A stretch of 64,000 nt of DNA from CAVXTT01 sp963764685. GTDB taxonomy: Bacteria; Bacteroidota; Ignavibacteria; Ignavibacteriales; Ignavibacteriaceae. The notes beneath the pieces were generated by a model. It was not told the DNA's origin, ran no database searches, and saw only the letters and a program-made list of their open reading frames with translations. A program made the translations under genes and the position numbers. Every line of letters begins with the position of its first letter. The first letter of the stretch is position 1. Positions 47,930-58,215 of this stretch are shown here, in pieces. Where the stretch lies: the NCBI GenBank assembly GCA_963764685.1, contig CAVXTT010000017.1, forward strand, positions 251,663 to 315,662. Reading direction: 5' to 3'.

Positions 47930-49277
47930 ATCCTTGCCTGGTCGGCAGCGATCGAACACCGGCTTGGCCCGAGGCACCTTGATCCGCTCGCCCGGCTTCA
48001 TCTTCTGCGGGTCCAGCCCCGGGTTCAGCTTCTTGATCTCCTGCCACCGCTGGGACGACCCCAGGTTCTCGCGGGCGATGGTCTGCAGGGTGTCCTTGGG
48101 CTTGACTTCGTACCAGCGGTACATCTCGCCGCTCTTCGGGTCTCCGATGCCAGCAGGCTCTTGCCCGGTCGCGTCTCCTTCTCGCGGAAGGCCTTGGCTC
48201 CTTGGCGTCCTTGATCTCCTTGCCGTCCTTCCTTTCTTGCCGGGGAGGCCCTTACCATCCTTGCCGCGCTTTTCGCCTTGCCGGCCAACTTGTCTTTGGT
48301 GTCGTGCCAGGAGCCGACGGCTTGATGCGGTTGCCATCGGCATCCAGCTTGGTCAGATCGAAGGTCATCGCCTTGTCCGGCTGATCCGATACGGTCATCA
48401 CTTTCTCGCCGGTACCTGCCGGCGGCTTCGCCCCGCCGGCACGAGGTTCTCTCCGCCGAGGTCGGCTTGCTCGCTTTGCGGCCGGACAGTCCCTGCTCAA
48501 GTTCTTCCAGGCTCATGGTCCGCGGCTTGTCCGTGACCAGGCGGGTGCCGGCCTTGACGAGCCCTCAAACATGTCCGGCGGCAGCTCGGGGATCACGAGT
48601 TTCTGCCCCTCCGCCACCGTGTTGGCATCCTTCAGCTCGTTGGCATTGACGATCAGATTGATGTACTTGGGGTTGGGCGAGCCGTAGTACTTCTGGGCAA
48701 TCTTGGTCAAGCTGTCCTTGCTCTGAACGACGTACTCCGTCGCTTAGCGGCTGTCTGGAGACCGGCTTGTCGCCCCCGGAAGCCAGTCTCGGGCCACCCG
48801 GTCGAGGTGTCCGTCGGAGGCAACGAGACCATCGGAGGCGGAACGGTCGCGTCGGATCGGGAACCGGCCATCGGCGGTCGGGCAACGCGACGCGTGCTGC
48901 GACGGCAGCCGCAACTCGGAGCCATCGTCTCCCTGGCGGCTCGCACTCGCGAGTTCGCCGTGGCTTCGGCGGCATCGAACGCCGTCGGGTTCGGCAGATC
49001 ATGGCCCGGTCGGCGTTCACCGAAGCCTAGGAGCCGGTCCGACCGCCTCGGCTGGGTGGGTGCCCGGCGCGGCAACCGGCGTGGAGGCGGTTCGGGGTGG
49101 GTGATTTCGCCCTGCACACCGTGTCCACGACCGGCGTGTTCGGCGAGTGTTCTGGGCGATCACCGTGACCGGGCTTTCGCCCGGCGGCGGGACCGTGCCC
49201 GTGTGCGACAGCAGCACGGCGAATACGACGATGAACGCCAGTCCGACAAGAAGCCCGATCTTGGTCTCGCGGGTCAT
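47930..49277 (-). pseudogene. Membrane-anchored protein with two LysM domains, frame broken
   Basis: The start ATG at 49277 has GGAGG upstream and gives MTRETKIGLLVGLAFIVVFAVLL, an N-terminal membrane anchor. A long Pro/Arg/Thr-rich region follows. The first LysM domain is SLTKIAQKYYGSPNPKYINL (48600-48740). A Lys/Gly/Pro-rich linker follows, then the second LysM (YEVKPKDTLQTIARENLGS, 47960-48110). LysM domains bind N-acetylglucosamine in peptidoglycan. It sits between rsmH (22 bp upstream) and the ftsL-like gene, which is not the usual dcw content. Several frame breaks blur the linker; the end is placed near 47930 because it runs into ftsL. Confidence 0.75.
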
Positions 49278-49298
49278 CAGAACCTCCGTGTTCCTCGG

Positions 49299-50334
49299 TC
49301 AATCCGTTGTCACCATAGGCAGCAGTCTCAAGCCGCTGATCGGTGCCAATACTAAAGCACTCGCCAGCCCCCTCCGCTCAATCGCCGGCGTCTCGGTCCG
49401 CCGGGCCACCCGCAGTTTCGCACTGCGCGATCGGGATTGCGCCACATCTCCTCCTCCGATGGACGAACCGGTTTTTTGGTCTCTATTTCATACAGCGCAG
49501 CGCCGCTTGCGATCAAGGAAATCCTGCTTGACGATTCGATCTTCGCCGCTGTGAAAGCTGATCACCCAGCCGACCGCCCGGCCGTAGTCGCCGCGGCGCC
49601 GCCGCGCAGCGCCTGCAGGTTGCCCAACTCGTCGTTCACCGCCATCCGCAACGCCAGGAACGTCCGCGTGGCCGGATGAATCCGTTCCCGCCGCGATTCC
49701 GGCGACGTGCCCACCGCCGAACAGACGATCCGCACCAGTTGCTGCGTCGTGCGGATCCGGCCGTTGCGCCGCGCTTCACAGATGCGCTTGGCGATGCGGC
49801 GGCTGAAATGCTCCTGACTGTTAATCCAGATCAGGTCCGACAACTCGCCCTCGCTCAGGCTGTTGACCAGGTCCGCCGCCGTGCGGTTCAGGCGATCGTC
49901 CAGCCGCATGTCCAGCGGGCCGTCCTCCGTGAACGTCAGACCGCGAGCCGGATCGAGCAACTGGTCCGTGCTGACGCCGAGATCCGCAAATATCACATCC
50001 ACCTGGCCGACGCCAAGTTCGTCGAGAACGCGCCTAATTCCCTGAAATTCGCCCGAATCAGATCGACGTGAGGGCAGGCGGCGCTGCGCCTGTGAGAAGT
50101 TCGCCGAGCCCGTTCGAGATTGCCCGGATCGACATCCAGACCGATCAGCCGACCCTGCTCGCCGATGGCCTGCGCGAACAGCCGGCGTGACCGCCGTGAC
50201 CGACGGTCACGTCACACGACTTCACCCGGCTGCGGAGCAACGATGGACAGCACCTCGGCGCACAGCACCGGCTCGTGCTCGATGACTCCGCTCGTCCACG
50301 ATTCGGACCTCATGGCGACCGTCGCCAACCCCAT
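49299..50334 (-). pseudogene. rsmH: 16S rRNA m4C1402 methyltransferase RsmH (MraW), frame broken
   Basis: RsmH methylates N4 of C1402 in 16S rRNA with S-adenosylmethionine and is part of the dcw cluster. Seen on the minus strand: EHEPVLCAEVLSIVAPQPGE at the start, a Rossmann block (IGLDVDPGNLERAR), DVIFADLGVSTDQLLDPARG, NSQEHFSRRIAKRICEAR, LALRMAVNDELGNLQ, and ISFHSGEDRIVKQDF with the C-terminal KKPVRPSEEEMWRNP. The stop at 49299 and start at 50334 (or 50313) give about 340 residues, a usual length, with at least three indels. It follows mraZ. Confidence 0.9.
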
Positions 50335-50899
50335 TGTACGCGCCGCCGGCGACACGGAGCGCAGAATCCATCCTGGCCGCGACCCGTCCGGCGACCGAGG
50401 CCCGAACCGCCCGCCGGCGACATCTGACGTGACCGTGCCGGCCGCACAAAAATCGGGGCCCCGTCCGGGCATCCTTGCCCCCGGGTACCCCGGAATTCCA
50501 GGACAGCCTCCGTGCCTACACCGCGAGCCCGTCAGGCTCAGCATGCTCCTGTTCCAGCGAAACATGCGTCGTGTCCGAGGTGGCGAACCCGCCCGCGTCG
50601 TCCGGGTTCGCGACCGGCACCCGGCGCTCGCGCTGCCGCGACCCATAAGACTCACCGAGCAATCCTTTGCTCCGGCGCCTGGAAATGAATCAGCCCGGCG
50701 ACTCCGTTCGCTTCGTGCTGCTGAATCCGCTCCGGGCCTCTGAGGTCCCGCCGCCCGTCGCCCAGGCGCTGCGACCCTCGGTTGCTTCCTTCCCCTCCGC
50801 TTCCACGCGCTGCGGCATCCGGCAGCACGTCCTGTGCCCCGGTTGCCTGTACACCCTCTCGACAGACACACCGATCTCCTGCTACGGCTTCTCGCCGTG
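50335..50899 (-). other. Unassigned stretch between mraZ and rsmH
   Basis: About 560 bp on the minus-strand path between the mraZ end and the rsmH start. Several Arg/Pro-rich frames are open, but none carries a domain I recognise. With indels present, the remaining tail of mraZ and possibly a small unknown gene could lie here. Confidence 0.4.
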
Positions 50900-51364
50900 G
50901 CTGCGTGCATTCTGCTGGCCCTGCCGCAAGCAAGATCCGGGTACCGCTGTCGATTCTGCGCTTCCGGCGAACGTCCTCGTGATCCGCTCGATTCCACAGG
51001 ACCAGGTGATCGCGGCACCGGTCAGTCGGTCACCTGACCGGAGATCCCGGCAAACTCGAGCAGCCGCTGAGCCAGCACCACCCGCCCCTGCTTGTCCACA
51101 TCCAGCAGCACGGACATCGCATAGTACAGGTCCTCGAAGTCCTCTTTCTCCTGGGCCAAGGGCGACAACGAGGCGTGGTACTGCTCGGAGTACCGCTCGT
51201 AGTACTTGTCCGCGAACAGGCTGAGCGTGCCGCGCCGACTCCCCGGAACCAGGTAGAAACCCGGTCCCGTCCCGCTCCGGGTCCATGCTCGCCCGGATGT
51301 TGGCCGGGATGCAGAGTCGATTCTTGGAATCGATCGTCAGCTCGTACGTCCCGGTGTAAAGCAT
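50900..51364 (-). pseudogene. mraZ: MraZ transcriptional regulator, frame broken
   Basis: MraZ is an AbrB-like, ring-forming DNA-binding protein that represses its own dcw cluster. The N-terminus MLYTGTYELTIDSKNRLCIP is the standard MraZ start with the first swapped-hairpin domain. After one or two frame changes the second domain can be followed (LAQEKEDFEDLYYAM, LDVDKQGRVVLAQRLLEFAG, then DHLVLWNR). The C-terminal boundary is uncertain because no frame stops cleanly near the expected 150 residues. The gene heads the minus-strand dcw group. Confidence 0.85.
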
Positions 51365-51666
51365 CTGCTCCCGAGATCCACGCCGCCTACACTTCCCCTT
51401 ACGTCATCTCCACTTTATGGGCTTGTGTGGGAAAACATACCACAGCTTGCCACCAGGATCAAGCGAATTTTGCCCCGAATCTGGTAATTTTTACGGGGGG
51501 TTTCCGACCGTCTTGCCACGTGGGTCAATGGGTTGTATGCGGGAAGAGCACCCCCAACCCGGCTTAAGGACCGATAACTCGGTTCGAGCACATCCGGGAA
51601 GATCCGGGAAGGAGCAATGGGTGACAATGGACGCCGCTTCGTGTAACCTGACCCGCTCGGGTCCGG
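51365..51666. promoter_or_regulatory. Divergent intergenic region with possible MraZ boxes
   Basis: It separates mraZ (minus) from the hybrid kinase gene (plus). On the minus strand GTGG occurs at 51440-51443 and 51450-51453 with a 10-base period (GTGGCAAGCTGTGG), the spacing seen in known MraZ operators (TGGGN repeats). Two copies are too few for a firm call. Confidence 0.35.
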
Positions 51667-53647
51667 ATGATCGGGCTTAATCCCGGGGTACAGCAGATCG
51701 ATGCAGTGCGAAGGCCAAAGCAATTCGCCGCCGAACAGCAGCAAAACCAAGACCTTACGCTCACGCAGGCGGTTCTCAACGCACTGCCTTACCCTGTGTA
51801 TGTAGTGAACGCCAGGACCGCGCGATGGAACTGCTCAACAATGCCGCCGCAGTATCCCCCCGCGAGCCCTACTGCCGAGCGATTCTATCCCAGATGGCGG
51901 CGGCAGAATGGCTTGAAACCGGTTCGCCCCTTGGGGAGCCCGAACGCACAAAGGGCCAACTGGTCTTCCACCACGTCGAGTACAACCCAGACGGCAGCTC
52001 CAGCAACTACGAAATCCCGGATCAGCCCCATCTTCGATGAGACCGGTTGTCTGCAGCGGGTGGTCGGAATGCGATATCGATACCACCCCCCGTATTCGTG
52101 CCCAGCAGCAAGTCCTGGAAAGCGAGGCTCGCCTCCGGCAGGTCGTCGAATCGCTGCCGGTGGTGCTCTCTTCGCAGTAGCCCCGCATTCGTCCCGACGC
52201 TTCTGGTATGGAGCGGTTGAGGACATCCTCGGCTGTACAGCCCAGGCTCTCATTGAGGACCCCGAGTTATTCGGCAGAATCGTCCATCCCGAAGACATCG
52301 CGAGGCTCCGACGCACGGCAGACGAAAGCATCGCCCGGAACCGCGGCTTTGAAACCGACTTTCGCATCGAGCACGTGAAGGAGCATCGAATCGTCTGGGT
52401 GCATTGCCGGACGGTGCCGATCCTGGATGAGGAAGGCAACGTCGTTCGCGTCGTCGCATCCTTGTGGACAAGACCGAGGAGCGACGGATCGCCGATGAAC
52501 GGGAACAGTTGGAAGCCCGCCTGCAGCAGACGCAGCGGCTCGAAGAGCCTCGGCGTGCTGGCCGGCGGAATCGCCCACGATTTCAACAACCTGCTGACCA
52601 TCATCGGCGGCAACGCCCAGTTCCTGCGGGAGACTGCGGCCCTCGACGCCGCCCAGTCCAAGGCCCTCGGCCGACGTCGAGACCGCCACCCGCACCGCCG
52701 GCGACATGGTGCGGTCCCTGCAGGCCTTCAGCCGCCCGTCCAAGCCCCAGATGATCGTGTCGATGCCAACGTCTTGACACAGGATATCTACCGGTTTCTT
52801 CGGCGGCTGATGCCCGCGCGCATCGAGTTCCGGTTCCAGCCGCATGCGGTGGCCCTGCTACGTGGCCGCCGATCCCGGGCAGATCCAGCAGGTCCTGACG
52901 AATCTCTGCCTGAATGCTCGGGACGCGATCGCCGAGACCGGCATCGATCTGGCGACCCGCACTCGTTACCGCCGACCAGTTGCCGCCGACCGTCCGCGGC
53001 CAGGCCGACCGGCCGGCTACGTGGAGATCGCGGTCGACGACACCGGCGAGGGGATGGACGAGCAGACGCTACGGCGCGTCTTCGATCCCTTCTTCACCAC
53101 CAAACCCAAGGACCAGGGCACGGGGCTCGGGCTGGCCATCGTCTACCGCGATCGTTCAGGCCCATGGCGGGATGATCGACGTCGGTCAGCAACCCCGACA
53201 GGGCAGCCGGTTCCGGATCTTCCTGCCCCAGGTGCAGGCTCCGACACGTCGAGCGGGAGCCGCTGCCCGCTTGCACAACGGCACCGAGCACATCCTGGTC
53301 GTCGATGACGAGCCGATGATCGCCAGCCTGATCGGGACGATCCTGGAGACCGCGGGTATCACGTGACCATGGCCCATCATCCCGCACGACGCCGTCGCGC
53401 TGGCCGCGAACGCCGACGTCCGGGTCAACCTGGCGGTCATCGATTACGATCTGCCGGGGATGTCACGGCCCCGAGTGCCTCGCCGCCCTTGCGCCGCTGG
53501 CCCGATCTCAAGTGCGTCATGATCACCGGGCACCAGGTAGACGGTGTGGACCTGCAGGCGAACGCGACTGCTGACGAAGCCGTTCTCGCCCAGGCAATGC
53601 TCAAGCTCGTGCGAGAGATGCTCGATCGGACAATGAGATTCCGGTAG
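51667..53647 (+). pseudogene. Hybrid PAS sensor histidine kinase with C-terminal receiver, frame broken
   Basis: Blocks on the plus strand in order: a PAS start (VLNALPYPVYVVNAR), a second PAS with a PAC end (RLRQVVESLPVVLF; DILGCTAQALIEDPELFGRI; RIVWVHCRTVPILDEEGN), HisKA (LAGGIAHDFNNLLTIIGGNA, with the phosphoacceptor His in AHDFNN), HATPase (QIQQVLTNLCLNARDAIAE; VDDTGEGMDEQT; GTGLGLAIVY) and a receiver (ILVVDDEPMIASLIGTIL). No membrane helix is seen. AHDFNN is typical of kinases with attached receivers. About six frame changes are needed. It converges with the NarL-type regulator, its possible partner. Confidence 0.85.
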
Positions 53648-53649
53648 AG

Positions 53650-53665
53650 CCGGCTCGCGAGCCGG
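53650..53665. terminator. Perfect GC-rich palindrome between convergent genes
   Basis: CCGGCTCGCGAGCCGG is a 16-base perfect inverted repeat directly after the kinase stop and before the stop of the convergent regulator gene. It could be part of a bidirectional transcription end; no T-run follows. Confidence 0.45.
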
Positions 53666-53753
53666 TGGAGACGAGCTCACAGGGTCCGCTTGGACGCAGG
53701 ACGCACGCGGTCGAACGTCGGAGGACCAACCGGCCGTACCACCGGTCCGTCGC

Positions 53754-54392
53754 TCACGGCTCGACCAGCCCCTCACGAATGGCATACCGCGCCAACTCCA
53801 CGCGATCGTGAATGTCCAGCTTGGCCATCAGCGAAGCCTTCTGCTTGTCGGCCGTCTTGTAGCTGATGCCCAGGATGGTCGCGGCATCCTTGAGGCTGAC
53901 GCCGCGGGCCAGCACCCGCAGCAACTCGCGCTCGCGCGGGCTCAGCGTGCCCAGCCGGCTCTTGGGCGGATTCTCGCAGCTTGATTTCGTCGCCGCGGAT
54001 CACCAGCCGGCTCATCACCTCCGGCGAGTAGTGGACGCGGCCCTGGGCCACGTTGCGGATGGCCTCGGCCAGAGCCGGCCACGCCTTGGCTCTTGGAGAC
54101 GAAGCCGTTGGCCTTGACCCGCAGGGCCTGCTCGAGATGCTCGTCGTGCTCGTAGGCGGTGACCAGGATGAACTTGCGTCTCCGGCGCCCGCGAGCGGAT
54201 GATCTGGATGGCATCGAAGCAACTCAGCCCGGGCATGTCGATGTCCATCAGCACCAGATCCGGCTTGAGCTCGAGCACCTTGGTGATGCCGTCGTCGGCG
54301 TCTTCGGCCACGCCCACGATCTCGAAGTCGCTCTGCCGTGAGAGGCTGTCGGCCAGGCTGTCACGCACCAGCCCGTGATCGTCGACGATCAA
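53754..54392 (-). pseudogene. NarL/FixJ family response regulator, frame broken
   Basis: Receiver domain: IVDDHGLVRDSLADSLSRQ, then LELKPDLVLMDIDMPGL with the phosphoacceptor Asp. LuxR-type helix-turn-helix: LSPRERELLRVLARG-like sequence followed by LKDAATILGISYKTA-like sequence, readable across two frames at 53830-53950. The C-terminus RYAIREGLVEP ends at 53754. The open frame begins at TTG 54392 just before the first strand, so the true start is probably a little upstream beyond an indel. Confidence 0.82.
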
Positions 54393-54574
54393 GCAGTTTG
54401 ATGCACTGTCGGCACTGGCGTGAGTGTAGCCATGTACACCTCCCTGGCCACAGAAAGATGAGGATGTGAACGATGCGAATTGTAACAGCGCACCGCTCCG
54501 CCACGGTCACGCAAGCCAACATCTGCACGAGGTGCACGACGAAAGGACATTCCAGAGGTTCACATGCGTAGCAC

Positions 54575-55715
54575 TTACCGTCGATCGCTCGCGCCCAAGC
54601 GGTCGCATCCCAGATCGGAAGCGTCCATCCGCCTCCACATCACCCTCGACGATGCCGCGCCGAGCCCAGAGCCGAACATCTCGCCCAGCTGGCACGGCAG
54701 TCCGTCAGACAGCAGACCGCTGCATTCCTTCGGCAATCGCTTCAGCGGAACCCGCGCTCGACGAGCAACCCGGTCTCTCCGTCGCGGATCAGATCGCGGT
54801 TCCCGGGCACATTGGTCGCCACGATGGGCAGGCCGGCCGCCATCGCTTCCAGCAGCGAGTTCGGCAACCCTTCGGTTCGCGAACAGAAGACGAACAGATC
54901 GGCCGCCCTCAGCAGACTCGGCACATCCGATCGCTGGCCCAACAGCAGGACGCGCTCCTGCAGCCCATTCTCGCACGATCAGCCGCTCGACCGTCGGCCG
55001 GTACGGGCCGTCGCCCACGAGCACCAGCTTGAATCGGATCGATCCGGGCCAGCCTTGCGGCAGGCGGCCAGCATCTCCTCGAACCCCTTGATCGGGTCCA
55101 GCCGGCCCGTCCACAGGACAAGTTCTCCTCCGGCGCGACACCCAAGCTGGCACGGTCGGCGGGCGCGGCCGCGGCGATGGCCTGCGTGTCCACCGCCCCC
55201 CACTCGCATCGCAGCCGCTGCCGCGGGATGCGCGCTCTCCGATGCAGATGCTCGAGCACCGACGGCGAGTTGGCGATCTCGCACCGGCACAGCCGGCACG
55301 TGAGCCTGTCCACCGAGCAGGTGCCACGCGCCGCTCGACCTCGACCGTCTGAATCTCGCAGAGGATTCGCGAGGCCGGAACGCCGGCCAGCGGCCCGACC
55401 AGCCGTGCCGCGATATTGGCATGGAACAAGCAGGGCGTGCAGGATGTCGGGCGGGTCGCTCAGCAGAAATCGCCACAGCCGGCCCAGGGCCCGCCAGTCC
55501 CGCGCCGACCGCGCCCCGCAGGCCAGCACCGGAATCCCGGCCGCCCGCAGTTGCTCGCCCACCGGCCCCTCGTCGGCCAGCGAGATGACCTTGATCTCGA
55601 ACTCGATGCGGGATCGAGCCGCGTCGCCAGGCGGTACAGGTGCAGCGGCACCCCGCCCACCTTCAGGTCGGTGATCAGGTAGGTGAGCCTGATTCGTCTG
55701 TGGCCCGGCCGGCTG
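54575..55715 (-). pseudogene. Glycosyltransferase, GT4 family, frame broken
   Basis: GT-B fold blocks on the minus strand: LTYLITDLKVGGVPLHLYRL at the N-terminus, KVISLADEGPVGEQLRAAGI, VLWTGRLDPIKGFEEMLAAC (donor domain), FKLVLVGDGPYRPTVERLI, and LFVFCSRTEGLPNSLLEAMA with the E-x7-E motif. The nearest relatives by pattern are capsule or lipopolysaccharide GT4 enzymes. It reads in the same frame as the end of murQ upstream, so the boundary is approximate. At least five frame changes are needed. Confidence 0.82.
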
Positions 55716-56651
55716 CCATCGCACGACAAGCCTACGCCTGCGGATGGGTTCTCGATCACCGCCCGCACGTTCCCGCCGTGCTCCTCCAGCAGCGCCTCGG
55801 CCTGCCTCGCGCCTGACTTGCCGAAGGTGCATGACGATGGCGGTCTTGACCCGGCCGTTGGCGGCGTGCAGCAGTTCAATGCCCTGCTCGCGGCTCACGC
55901 CGGTCACGCAGGGCGATCATGCGGCCGCCGCGGTCGACGAGCTTGCGGTTCGCGTACGCGTTCACGTCCACCATCAGGTTCTCGTAGACCTTGCCGATCT
56001 GCACCATCGACAAGCGTCGTGACCATGTTGAGCACCAGCTTGGTGGCCGTGCCCGCCTTCATCCGCGTCGAACCGGTGATGACCTCCGGGCCCGGTCAGC
56101 ACCCGGATGGAGACATCCGCCTCGTCCGGGCACTGCTCCTCCGGCACGCAGGCGAAGAACACCGTCTTGGCCCCGCGTTGCTTGGCGCAGGCGATCGCAC
56201 CGTGCACGTAGGGCGTCGTGCCGCCGGTGGCGATGCCGAACACGACGTCGTTCGGCGCCGACGTTCCGCTCGTCGATGGCCGCCGCTCCCGCCTCGCTCG
56301 CTGTCCTCGGCCCCTTCGACGGAGCGGAACATGGCCTCGCGGCCGCCGGCGATGATGCCCTGGACCATCTCCGGCGGCGTCAGGAACGTCGGCGGACACT
56401 CGGAGGCGTCCACCACGCCCAGCCGCCCGCTCGTCCCCGCCCCGACGTAGATCAGCCGGCCGCCGGCCCGAAACGCCGCCACCACCAGTTCGATGGCCGC
56501 GACGATGTCCGGCTTGGCCGCCGCGACCGCCGCCGGAATGGTCGCATCCTCGGCGTTGATCGACGTCGAAGCCTTCGGCGATCGACATGCGATCGATCGT
56601 CATCGAGCGCGAGTTACGCTGCTCGGTCAACAAATGCCCACGATCCTGCAT
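55716..56651 (-). pseudogene. murQ: N-acetylmuramic acid 6-phosphate etherase, frame broken
   Basis: MurQ cleaves the lactyl ether of MurNAc-6-phosphate to give GlcNAc-6-phosphate during cell-wall recycling. It starts MQDRGHLLTEQRNSRSMTI at 56651. The SIS domain signature is clear: GGRLIYVGAGTSGRLGVVDA, SECPPTFLTPPEMVQGIIAG and EGAEDSERG with the catalytic Glu region. NDVVFGIATGGTTPYVHGAI and a C-terminal segment (NLMVDVNAYANRKLVDRGGR) follow after frame breaks. It lies between thiD and a glycosyltransferase gene. No MurNAc transporter or AnmK is visible. Confidence 0.9.
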
Positions 56652-57567
56652 ACAACAAGCTCCAACGCCAGTAAGTCCGGAAGCGAGACAACGACGGTGT
56701 GGGTAATGTAGCGGCGAGACTTGCGTTGTCGATGAAGCGAAGATCGGAAGGACAACCTGGAATCTGCGGATTGCAGGTGGGCGGCACGTCGACGTGCAGG
56801 TTGGTCGGTCCGCGGCCGCGGCCCAGGCACGGGTTGTTGCGGATGGCCTGGGTCACGAACGTCTTGGCCCCGCTCGATGGCGGTCTTGAGATCCTCGCCG
56901 CGGGCGAGCCGGGCGGTGATCGCGGCCGAGAAGACGCAGCCGCTGCCGTGCGTGTTCTGGGTCGGGATGCGCTGACCGGGGAAGCGGTAGATCTCCCCGT
57001 CGCTGTACAGCACGTCGGTGGCGTCGTCCTGTCAGATGGCCCGCCCTTGACCAGCACGTGCCGCGGGCCCATCTGCGCGATGGCGGCCGCCGCCTTCTCC
57101 ATCGACGCCTGGTCCTCGACGCTCATCTCGGCCAGCACGGCCGCCTCGAGCGAGTTCGGCGTGACCAGGTACGCGTGCGGCAGCAGCTTGGATCGCATGA
57201 CCTGGGCGGCGTCGTGGTCCAGCAGGGCCAGCCCGTGCTTGCTGATCATCACCGGGTCGACGACCAGCGGAAAGCTGCAGCCGGCCAGCCGCTCGGCCAC
57301 GGCCTCGATGACCGCGGCCGTGCCCAGTGCCCCGGTCTTGGCCGCCTGAGGCGGAATGTCGGCCAGGACGGCGTCAAGCTGGGCCAGCACGAATCGCGGC
57401 TCGAGTGTCTCGACCGCGATCACGGTCTGCGTGTTCTGCACCGTGAACAGGGTCACGACGGTCGTGCCGTAGACGCCGTGCTGGTGAAACGCCTTCAGAT
57501 CGGCCTGCAGGCCCGCCCCGCCTGAGGGATCCGAGCCGGCAATAGTCATGGCGACGAGGTTGGACAT
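56652..57567 (-). pseudogene. thiD: Hydroxymethylpyrimidine/phosphomethylpyrimidine kinase ThiD
   Basis: ThiD phosphorylates HMP and HMP-P for thiamine synthesis. The start MSNLVAMTIAGSDPSGGAGL carries the substrate-binding GSDxSGGAG motif. Next come QADLKAFHQHGVYGTTVVT, ADIPPQAAKTGALG, VVDPVMISKHG and VTPNSLEAAVLA. One break near 57030 and another near 56870 separate the ATP-binding C-terminal segment (NTHGSGCVFSAAITARLARG), which holds the catalytic GSGC. The family has about 265 residues; here the frame runs beyond the expected end (LGRGRGP), so the stop is uncertain. Confidence 0.9.
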
Positions 57568-58215
57568 CTCTACGTTCTACTCGATTACCGCGGGAATGGC
57601 CCTGAAAGGCCGTGAGGAAACCAAGTTCAGCCGGGGCAAACGACGGGGGTAGCCGTCGGAGGTTTATGTTACCGGACCCAGGCTGTCCGATCAAGCCCAC
57701 GGCACTGGAGCATCAATCGAACCATTGCCCGCCAATGTCGACGGCTGGGCCGGCAAAAGGCCAGGATGAGGCCGCGTAGAGAGCCCCCGGATCCCCGCGG
57801 CCCCGTCACCTCTCTGCCCAGTCGAGCCAGCTTGATTGACTCGCCATCCGGGATGACTTCGATCGTCGGGTCCGTCCGGATCGAGTCAATGACAATTATG
57901 ACTGCCGCGGGTCGTGTTAGCGGACCGGGGCTGTTGGATCAAGCCGAGCGCGATAGATCATTATCTGGCGTCGTTTAGAGGCAAAGAGGAGGCGACAGAC
58001 GAACCACCATGAACTCCGGCCCGGCCGACCCGACCTGTCCAAAGGTGGCCGTGCTGAGTTTTATATCGTACGAGACACATGAGACGAGTTCGCTGTTGTC
58101 TCTTAAGACGGTGCGGGACGAGAGGCAGCTTTCACCTCTCTGCGGTAAGCAGTGACATTCGAGACAAGTCGGTGGGTGGTACCGGTTTCTTGCCGGCCCA
58201 CGAAAGGAGCCTGAC
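57568..58215. other. Gene-free interval of about 650 bp with a duplicated 31-bp element
   Basis: It separates thiD (minus) from the TSP3 protein gene (plus). Two similar 31-bp segments, both starting TGTTA and ending GATCAAGCC with CGGACC and GGCTGT inside, lie at 57667-57697 and 57915-57945. I see no convincing coding frame; promoters for both flanking genes must lie here. Several open frames are Arg/Pro-rich shadows. Confidence 0.5.

Noticed and set aside
45081..57525. Many plus-strand Arg/Pro-rich open frames
   Set aside because: They lie opposite recognisable minus-strand genes in GC-rich DNA and show no motifs.
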